Shown here: piece after piece, positions 1-10,300 of the stretch | How the letters are laid out: every line of letters starts with the position of its first letter | How positions within the stretch are numbered: the stretch's first letter is position 1 | Source of the DNA: CANHEE01 sp049316985 | GTDB lineage: Bacteria > Bacteroidota > Bacteroidia > Chitinophagales > Saprospiraceae | Length of the DNA stretch: 12,637 nucleotides | Assembly: GCA_049316985.1 (NCBI GenBank) | Contig: JBMOJB010000108.1 | Coordinates: 1 to 12,637, forward strand | Direction of reading: 5' to 3' | Program-made: the position numbers and the translations under genes | The notes under the pieces: generated by a model | The model's database searches: none | Seen by the model: only the letters and a program-made list of their open reading frames with translations | Told to the model about the DNA's origin: nothing

Positions 1-1381
1 TATTAGCAGTAGATGCTATTATTAATTTTTCGCTTGTCTTGATTAAATCCCAGCCCTGGTCGTCTCCGGCAACTCCAAATGGGACGCTTATTTGCCAATC
101 TAAGTTCTTGTTGGAATTAAATGTGATATCATTTTTTGTAGACTCCGTGCCAACTACATTTAGCGCAGGATTAAAGTCACTGCTGTTGCCATATTTTCGT
201 TTGTCATAATCTGATAAATCTGCTAAAGAAATAATACCTTTATTAAGCAGAATCAAAAAGTGGTAGTTTCTGAATGCTCTTCGACTATTGATAAATCTTA
301 ATTCGTCTGCAGTTGCCTCCGCCGCTTTTTGAAGAGCCATTGCCCTAACATCCTCCAATAGATTTTCAAACATATTTATGAAATTGTCTTTGGATAACGC
401 GTATCCATTCCAGCCATAAGGTACTGCTCCTACGGGATTTTTTTGCACTTTAAAACTTACGGTAAATTTTTCACGAGGTGCTAAATCCCTTGCGAAGATA
501 TATCTGGTTACGATCGAACTATTTTTTATAATGACAGAAGAGTCGGTGCTGATCTCTTGTAAGTCAATACCTTTTCCTTCAATTTTATAATCTGAGATTT
601 CGAGGTAGTCGGGATAAAGAATCTGACCCATTGCCACTGGGATGTCAGTATTTGAAGTATTTTCAAATAAAAAAGTCCAATATCCGCCTTTCCCCACGCG
701 CATGAAGTTCGGAACCAAGGGCAATACTCCAAGTTTTGGCGTATCTTTCTTTTCTACCATCAGTCCATTTGTAAGAGTAACTACAGCACTATTAGGATTG
801 CTTAAGACTAAATCATATGTGCCGATCGGTACAGTACTTAAATCCCATGTGGTTTTCATCGCAACAGAACTTTCGAAAGTGCTGATCTTTGCTGTTGAAA
901 TCAAAATACCATTTTTACGCAATTCAACTTTTGTGGATAGTGCATCGTTAAAATTGTTAAAACGGAATCCGGCGCCTGTTAATGAAGTTGTAACGATACC
1001 CTGTCCAACTAAAGACGGTGATGCGCTGATTATCGCAAAAGACAACTGCTCGACTTTCAATTTGACTTGTTGTTGTCCAATGTAGTGGGTATTGGTTTGC
1101 ATGAGCATGTAGTACTCTCCCAATTTGGTTTGCGGTATTAGCACGGTTTGATCTACTGCAATGGCAGAACTCTTGAAGTCATAATCAAGTGCCGATGGAA
1201 TTCTATTGAACGCCACATATACCTCATTCACACCTTTTCTTTTTGGATTGTGCGTTTGTTCAAGTGTAATTCGAAGATCTTTTGCACTGTCCACAACTGC
1301 TTTATAATATCTATAGTCCCCGACATTTAAGGTAAACGGTGTAAACACATTTAGAGGTATAGATCTTGTTGCAATTGAAGT
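1..1381 (-). other. C-terminal part in window: PPC-like, IPT-like and unrecognised region
   Basis: Residues 3398-3857. The first part (about 3398-3510; VGDYRYYKAVVDSAKDLRITLEQ and GEYYMLMQTN) resembles a bacterial pre-peptidase C-terminal beta-sandwich. The second (about 3508-3612; ASPSLVGQGIVTTSLTGAGF, IGTYDLVLSNPN) resembles an IPT/TIG domain. The third (3612 to about 3725; VGKGGYWTFLFENTSN, FTVSFKVQKNP) looks like another Ig-like sandwich. A predicted helical stretch then begins near 3727 (NMFENLLEDVRAMALQKAAE) and extends to about 3785, after which the chain continues past the window. I recognise no family for the helical part. Confidence 0.5.
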
Positions 1382-4300
1382 AAGTTGACTGGATTTGATA
1401 GTATTGTCATTCAAGTTGTTTTCCGGTACCTGTGCAGAAATATTTGTTTTTGCCAAAGCGAACAGACTGCCCTCGATGTCTTTGGTTACACCAGATAAGC
1501 TAATTTGTTTGCTGCTATTGGGTGCAAAACTGGCAAATTGGTCAAGAATTGCCAGATTCATGTCTGTATCAATGTTGAAGATGGAATCACGTGAAAGAAC
1601 TCCAATACTTTTCAGCTTTCCAGTGGTAGTTTGCGAACCAACATTTTGAATGGTAAGGTTATAGGTGGCGCTATCACCTAACATAACATTGGTGGTCTGA
1701 GAAATACTAGTGATTTTTAAATTTGCATTAATCTGTGAAACCGGCAAAATATTGATAAGAGCAGCAAGCGTATTATTGTTTTCTCCATTGTGTTCGTATG
1801 TTCTATTGTCTGCATCGGTTCTGACAACCAGGTAGAAAGCGCCAGCAATCGAGGTCGGAATTACCAGGTCAATACTATCTTGATGGCTTCCAACTATCGG
1901 AATGTTTAAGAAAATATCTGCAAAACCAAGGTTGAACGTATTGGAACCATAGGCTAATGTGGGTGAATTGGAAATATGAACACTTTGTCTGCTGAATCCT
2001 GAAATCGCAGCATTGCCAACGTTTTGAATCGTATATTTAATACGAATCGCCTGGCCTGCGTAAATTGGCAGCATTGGTGTCGTTATATTACTCACAGTCA
2101 GATCTGGAGAAGGTGCCAGGTTGATTGTAATTGGAACTGCCCGATAATTGTTACTTTGAATTGTATCCGTCGGGTCAGTGCCTGCGATAGCAATAATAAA
2201 TTTATTACCCGAGATACCGTTTGGCAAAGTTACTATTTGCGAATCCGTCGAACTGCTGTCTTTTGCCAATTGTATATTTCTGTTTTTCCCGCGCAATTCA
2301 ATTGAGCTACCATTTAGCACATTGGCATCCGAAATGAAAATATAGTTGTAACCTGGTGTACTTGCATTTGGGCCATTGTTTTTAACTGTCCAGTTGACCA
2401 ACATTTCTGAACTACTGAACGCATTAGCGGGAACTTGTAAGTTTGTCAAACTTAGGTCGTGGTATAATATTGGCGCCACTGGTTTTGGAGTAATATTAAA
2501 GAGACCGCTGGCTTTGGTATTGTTATTTTCATATATATACTCATAATGGTGGTTGTGAAAGTCCGCATGAGCAAAGAATCGGGCTGGGCCGACCCGTACT
2601 CCAACCGGAATTTTGATGTTGACACTTCGAATAAGGGAATCACCCTGATTGATATCACCACTCATTACAAATACTCCGACTTTATGCAAAAAGGTATCAA
2701 GTCCCGGATTGTATATTTGTAGTAAAAAAGTGGAGCCCCCGCTATAGATTTTTGTTCCCTGGTTTTTAAAAGTAATGTTCAAGGTGAAAATACTATCCTG
2801 TTGTATATTGCTAAAAGCAGGCTGAACTCGAGAAATGACCAGATCAGGATAAGGTGCCAATGTGATGGCAATTGGGCTGTTACTTCTCCTCACGTTGTTA
2901 TTTTTAAAAATATACTCGTGAACGTCATTATCCATGTCAGTGAAAATGTAAACATAGTAGTTTCCTTGAATTCCCCTTGGCACTGAAAATGGAATATTAT
3001 TCTGTGTATAACTTGCATTTGCCAGCAATGAATCGGTACGTAGTACTTTCTTAATAAAAATACAGCTGTCGATATTAAATGTGGGTAGTTGAGAAAGGTA
3101 TATTCCATCGAACCATCGTTTTGAATTCGTATGTGTCGCTCCCTGGTTTTTTACTGTAAAAGTGGTTTGTATGGTCGATTCTGACATCGCCGTTGCGGGC
3201 ACAGTAATACTTTGAACAAATAAATCTGCCGGTGGCAATAAACTAACCTGAATACTGTCAGAAGTTGAAATATTGTCATTCTCATAGGTTCCTTCGAAAA
3301 CAGAATTGTACATATCAGAACGAATGTGAACAAAATATTTGCCACTGAAATTCAAAGGAATCGGAGCTTTGGCAGTAAACGCTATCGCGCTGTCTTTCTT
3401 GATAAAATATGTGAATTTATTGCTAATGTCTGGTGGTGACAAAGGACTGTAATCTGCCGGGAATCCATTTTGTAAAAAATAGGGTATAGGATTTCCTGCA
3501 CCGAAAGTATAGCTAAAAGGAGCAAATAGTTCTGAATACGCATACAGTCTGACCGCATTTATCGGGTTAAATATGGCGTCTGTTGAAATGTAGAAACTGT
3601 CGACCCAGGGTTTAACATAAGATCCATTGATAGCATAAATTTTAAAAGAGGGAGATTCAACTAATGTTTTTAAGGTTGTTTCTCCAAGAAAACTCGTTTC
3701 GCGGTAATCCGCATCGCCTGCGTTTTTAATTTTATACGAAATAGTGATATTGTTGCCACTAATTACCGAACTTGGGTTGATTACGATATCTTGAACTTTG
3801 AAATTAGGGAAAAGCGCTGGGGCAATTGACAGCACAGAATAAACAAAATTGTTGGATTCAACAGACTCCGCTAATGTGCTTGAATTAAAACCACGGGTTG
3901 TACAAGCCGGATCGCCACAAGGTGCATCTCTGTTGTCAGTAATCACGAATAAATATTGAGTGCCACTTTGTTCTTTTGGAACCGTAATTGTAGCAGATTG
4001 CATGTACCTTTCACCCGGATTCAAGTAAGAAATATTGGATAACTCCGTCAATAGGTAATCATCATTTCTCCTCAGGTCTTCATTATTAGACAACCAGATG
4101 CGGTCTTTCCACGAGCCAATACCTGTTGTCTGGGTACCGATATTCTTCACCCAGAATTTGACAGTTATTGCTGAGCCAGCTGTTACTGCAGTTGGCACGA
4201 AGCTACTATCTATCACCAAATCAGGCATGCCAATGGTATGAAAACTCAAAGTGTCGCTCCCTTTTGAATTGCATGCATTAGAAGCCTTGAAAACCCAATT

Positions 4301-7300
4301 GTAGTGCGCATTTGGCTCTAGTCCATCAAATCCAGTACTGATATTACTGGATTCTTGTTTTATCGATACAGTGCTACTTCCATTTTTCCAGTAATTAATT
4401 TGATATTGTCTTGCGTTGCTTACCGGTTGCCAGTTGGCAGATGAACCGTTGAAAGGAATATTGATTGTGTTGTTGGCTGGTATTAAGTTGCCAATACTTC
4501 CTACAGGTTGATCGACAGAAACAGTACAGTCAGCAATTGCTGTGCAGCCGTTTGACGCAGTTGCGCTCACCCGATATGTAGTTTCGACAAGTGGATTGAC
4601 AGTTATAGAATCAGTCGTGCTGCCGGTAGACCAAACATAGGCAACCGCTCCGGTGGCTCTTAAAGTAGTGCCTGAACCTTGACAGATGATTTTATTGCCA
4701 ACTATATTTGGTGTAGGCGGAATGATATCATTTGTGACAATGATAATGGCAGTGCCATTACAACCAGAAACGGAAGTCAAAGTGACATGATATGTGCCAA
4801 TACTGCTTATTTGAATCGAATTGCTGGTCTGCCCGTTGCTCCACAAATAGGTTGGTGAGCCCAATATCGTTAAAGTATTAGCTGATAGCTCGAGTGTCTG
4901 AATTGCACAGGTCAACTTGGGATGATTCGACTGTAAAACAAATGAGTTTTCATCTGTACTTCCGTTACAATTGTTGTCTAATCCATCACAAATTTCAGGT
5001 GCTCCTGGATAAATTGTATTTAGTAAATCGTTGCAGTCGGTATTATTGGCAACAAAACCAATCGGTTGCGTACAGGCAGTAGTTGTAATCATGGGGTCGC
5101 CAAATCCATCGCCATCCGAATCTATAAACCACGTTATCGTAAAATTATCAATAAAAACGGTATTGCTGAATGCTGTCTCTCCTGTACTATTACTTGCTTT
5201 TCTTTTGAAATAGGTATCGGAATTGAGCGGCAAAGGTTGATAGCTGCTCGAATTGGCTCCAGGAATATCAGTAAAATTAGTATTGTCATTGCTTTCCTGC
5301 CATTGGTAATTAATATTAACGGAAGACCCTCCAAAAGCGCTGCTGGTATTGGTCAACAAAGCAGGAGTGAAGGTGCCACAATTACTTTGATTTGAACCGA
5401 TACTACCTGCTTGTAAAACAGAAGTCAGCAGACTAAAATTAATATACGTCTGCCCAGTCGCCTCTTCCACACGGATTTCAACCGTGGAAGTATCCGTCAA
5501 TGTTCCCATGGTGATATTGCTATGAGAGCCGATGCTTCCATTGAATATTTGCACACCATCAACATATATACGGCAAATATCATCAACAGCCGCAATATTC
5601 ATGATATAAGAATCAGTCGGGAATCCTTTGCGCTTCAACACAAAAGTAAAAAAGTCGGTGTTCATCGAACAACCTGTGTAGCCCGTCACACTTGCCGGAG
5701 AGCTGGTACTTGCCCATTGATTCTCTGTATTGACATTCAGTGAATTTATGGGATAAGATCCACGGTAGCTGGTACCTGAACCTAAATTCAGGTCATTGCC
5801 ATTGTATGCATAGACATTCCAGGAATTGATTGGAAAAACTGTCGGATCGACCGCATTGTGGAAATCGAGAAATACTGCATTGCTCGCCAAGTGATAGTTA
5901 TTGCGGGCGGCTAGCCTGCGGTAGAAAGTTGGCGTATTCACTAAAGCAGGGGCGTAGTCAATACTGGTGGCTCCGCTGATATTCTGCCAGCTGCCGGCCG
6001 GGATACTATCCTGCCATTGGTAGGTAGTCACTGGATCGCCATTGAATGCTGCTGTTCCGGTTAATGGAGTTGGAATCTTTGCAAAGCAACTGTTTTGATT
6101 GCTTGAAATCGCACCCGCCAGCGCCTTTATTGAATCAATATAGGTGTTTATTATGGCACTGAAAATGATTCCTCCCGGACCGCCCTGATCGGTTGCATTT
6201 ACATATAATGTATTTAGGCCTTGTTGGAGTAGAGGAGCGATGTTGCTTCTACTGATGTTGAATTGTGGGTTGAATGTTCCACCGCTAGAATTGCCGGAAA
6301 TGGCTTGTCCGTTGATGTATATTCCCTGATTTGGTCCACCACCCAGAAGGTTGTCGATAGCGTAATTGAAATCTAAGGTGGCTGAATCGAGTGGTGTGGT
6401 GATGGTAAAATCCATTGCAAATAAGCACGTACTGCCATCTCCATTGCTTCCTGTATTGTTGATCCATTTTGCCAAAGGATCGGCCTGAAGTGAAGGAATC
6501 CAGGCTGGGTGATTGGGCATGATTTTAGCAAAAGGTCCTGACCTGCTGTTGGCAAAATCAGTACTCGTAAATGGAGAAGGGAATTCGCTATCAGCCGGTC
6601 CTACCAGCATTTTGACTTGCGCATCATCCTGACCAATTGTGCCATTGCCGCTGCGCAAAGTGAAAGAAGTTTGCACCAAGGGAGTCAGTCCCATCATATA
6701 CTCGGTATTTTGACCGCTAGCTACAAGTGTATTGGCAGTTGTATTTAACGTAGCAAGTGAATTTGACCAAGAGTCAACTGCGTTGTCAGCGCGTTTGTAC
6801 AATGTCAGATCGCTTTCGTTGCTCGTCGTAACATTTGGGTTTGTGTTGTAATTGTAGGTTGCAGTATAGCTTCGCGATGTCATATTCGCATTGAATACCC
6901 CAAAGTAGCGGTCATTGGCACCTACAACATTGATACCTGTTTCAGAATTTGGCTTTTCATTGACTGCATAAATATGTGTTCCTGCTTCTCCGGTATATGT
7001 GCCTGATGTATAATTGACTGCCAGATTATCTTGTCCGTTCACACTGAGGTTGGCGCTTGGCAAACCTGTTGTAACGTAGTTGTGTGTACTGGTATTTCCG
7101 ATGGCAGCACCACTGGTTACTCTTGCAGGGCCATTGACCAATGTTCCATTATTGTAGTTCGGGCTGCCATCAAAAACCGTGTTTCCGGAGCTTTCGTCAA
7201 AGTTGTAATAAGCGACAAGGTTTGAAAATAACGAGTCAGTTGCAGTTATTTTGCGACACATGCGGTCACGGATTTGAGTTTGTGTCAAAGCAGTGTTCCA

Positions 7301-10300
7301 TATTCGGACTTCATCTATTTCACCTGAAAGCGGTAAGCTCCCGTTGCCTCTTTTTCCAAAAGTAACATCATTAGAGTTGATCACCGATATAGAGGTAAAA
7401 TCCGTTGCTGAGTTTTGTAAGACTCCATCCTTAAATAGGCGAAGATCATTTCCATCTTTATTGAGAGCAACATGATGCCATTTATTGTCGTTCGCATTCG
7501 GATAAGACAAAGATTTAAAGTTAGAGCCATCATTTGAGCGAAGGACCTGCACTGTACCATTGGCACCACCACTAGCTGAGTTATATATTTGAAAAACATA
7601 TGGAGTCGGTCCATTGCCAGGCCATTTTTCCAGAATTGAATTAGCTACGGCATTAGTATTGGATTGATTTTCTGGAAGTTTTAGCCAAAAGTCAATTGAA
7701 AAATTTTGATTGACATCGAAATTCAAATTTGGAGATGTTGGTATAGAAACGCTGCTGTTGGCATTAAAACCAATTGCATTTCCACTGCCGGGTTTCAAAA
7801 CCTGATTGCTTGCATTAATGCCGAGCATGTATTCCGTACTCTGCCCGGTTGCAACCAGTGTATTTGAGGTGGTATTTAAAGTTGCTACTGTATTTGACCA
7901 AGATGAAACGGAATTGTCTGCACGTTTGTACATGGCCAGATTGCTTTCGTTGCTTGTGGTCACAAATGGATTGGTGTCGTAATTGTAGGTCGCCGTGTAG
8001 CTTGGAGCGCTCATGTTAGCATTGAATACTCCAAAGTAACGATCATTTGTACCCACACCATTGATTCCCGTTTCTGAATTTGGCTTTTCAATGACTGCAT
8101 AGATATGTGTTCCTGCTTCTCCGCTATATGTGCCTGCGGTGTAATTCACTGACAGATTATCTTGTCCATTAATGCTTAAATTTGTAGTCGGAAATCCGGT
8201 ACTGACGTAATTGTGTGCGGAGTAATTGCCTATTGCGGCACCACTTGTAATCCTGGTAGGGCCATTGACTAATGTTCCATTATTGTTACTGGCACTTCCA
8301 TCGAAAACCGTTGTGCCGGTGCTTTCGTCAAAGTTGTAATAAGCGACGAGATTGGAATACAGAGGATCAGCCGATGTGACTTTGCGACACATGCGGTCAC
8401 GAATTTGGGCCTCAGTCAAAGCGATATTCCAGACTTTTACTTCGTCAATGTGACCTGAAAATCCATGGTATTCATTGTCATCTTCATATGCTCCAACTCT
8501 AGAAATTGTGTTAGTTGAGCCAGTAGTCCAATCAATAAGTCCACTGAGTGCTTGACTTGCAGATAGAATTCCATTAAGGTAAATTTTTGCAAATGACCCG
8601 TCATAAGTCGCTACAACGTGAACCCAAATATTTAGTGGAATTGAGGCGCTTGGACCAGTGAATCCACTATTCGAAGTTGCGATTTGAAATTCGATATTGC
8701 CAGAAGATCGTTTGGTTAAATAATAACCCGCTTCATCTGACCCATTATCCTGCGTATTACAGACAATTCCCTGATAATCTGTTCCATTACTTGTTGAAAA
8801 AATCCAGGCTTCAGTAGTTATTGCTGTTGATGGTTTTTGAGCAGCATTTGGGCTTGATAGTACGATTTTATCGTCTACACCATCAAAGCTAATTGCATTC
8901 CCACTGCCGGGTTTTTGCTGGGCAGTTCCTGGTGTAAAAATGGGTGTACTTGCTGTACCAGTGGTAGTGCCATTCAACGTGGCACCTGTGGAACTTGCTT
9001 TGTTGTCAACTGTCAATCCGGCACCTTGGCCTGAACGGTTCATATCCCAATACCCAACCAAACCTATTTCGTTGCCGCTAAGTTGGGTGTTCATGTTGGC
9101 TTGAATTTCATTTTGGGTGCGCGAAGTATTCCAGATGCGTACTTCGTCTAAATTTCCATTCCAAAATGTTGGGTAACCATTTCCCAGCAAAATATTGGTT
9201 TTACTTTGTGATCCGATAAGCGCAGAAGAAGTTCCGACAATATTTCCATTGAGCAGCATTTTCCAGCTTACGCCATCATAAGTTATTGCCATATGATACC
9301 AGGTTCCGGCAATAAGCCCGGTAGCACTCATTCGATAAGCATCGGCTGACAACAGTGTTACAGATGTTCCAAAATCTCTTAATAAAATCCATGGAAATGG
9401 AGTACCTATTATGTTGTGTGCCCATTGGAATATCCCGGCGTCAGCACCATTTCCCTTTTTGAACCAAAATTCAATTGAGAGTTGAGATAAACTACTTCCA
9501 TCGAATGGAATATTTATTAGGTCGTTGGAGCCATTTAACAAAACACTATTCCCTAACTGGCTAGAGTAGCTAGGTGTTGGAGGAGTTCCAAAAATAAAAA
9601 TGGGTGTACTAGTCGTTCCAGCGGAAATGCCATTCAAAGCAGCTCCCGTGGCACTTGCTTTGTTGTCAACTGTCAATCCGGCACCTTGGCCTGAACGGTT
9701 CATATCCCAATACCCAACCAGACCGGTTTCGGTGCCGGTAAGCTGGGTGTTCATGTTGGCTAATATTTGATTTTGTGATTGGGCTAAATTCCATATTCTA
9801 ACTTCATCGATTTTGCCTGGAAATCTTCTTGTGCTATTAAAATTTGCACCTATAACAATATCATTAAAATTGCTTGAGGGCCAAACGGTTTGCGCTTTAT
9901 TAAATTTCTCTACGCCATCTACATATCCTTTAACATTATTCGCATTTATATTCCATGTAAGCGCGATATTATACCAACGCCCAATAGTAATTTCTGCATT
10001 GCTCAGATAAATGGAACCTTGTAAATTATTTGAGGCATCACCTATTACCACTGCAAACTCACCTCCACATAATGATTCGCACATTTCGAAGCGAATAGCA
10101 TTATTTGCACCACTTAAAGATGAAGTGAATGGGCCGATTATCCCTGTCTTCTGACCAAAATTTACCCAAAAATTAATGGTTCCCTCGTTAGGCATCGCAT
10201 TGAGGTTGCCGCAATTAATTTGGTCATTTATACCATCAAGTAATACACTATTCCCAAACTGGCTGGTGTAGTTGGCAGTTGGGATGTTTGAATTATATTC

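Larger units (their letters stand above)
8915..10285 (-). repeat. LamG domain pair 2 (LamG3 and LamG4) with YWDMNRSGQ linkers
   Basis: Residues 430-886 contain two LamG domains, at about 437-600 and 668-815. Each begins with LGNSVLL-type or FGNSVLL-type strands and a later DEVRIWN motif, then a nearly identical linker (ANMNTQL, G-L-V-GYWDMNRSGQGAG, LTVDNKAS). The two linkers are encoded by aligned repeats 660 bp apart (about 8927-9165 and 9587-9825). LamG3 carries an extra cysteine pair in ECESLCGG-like sequence near 10060-10080, which could form a local disulfide. These domains differ from pair 1 in their opening strand and linker, so they form a separate duplication group. Confidence 0.83.

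Noticed and set aside
642..1085. A 147-residue open frame on the plus strand
   Set aside because: It is antisense to the continuous minus-strand frame that encodes recognisable beta-sandwich domains. Its translation shows no domain, signal or plausible start context. The other plus-strand frames within 1-11572 were rejected for the same reason.
8927..9825. Repeats considered as CRISPR or insertion-sequence ends
   Set aside because: The repeats are in-frame coding sequence for matching protein linkers at a 660-bp period, with no short regular spacers, no terminal inverted repeats and no transposase.
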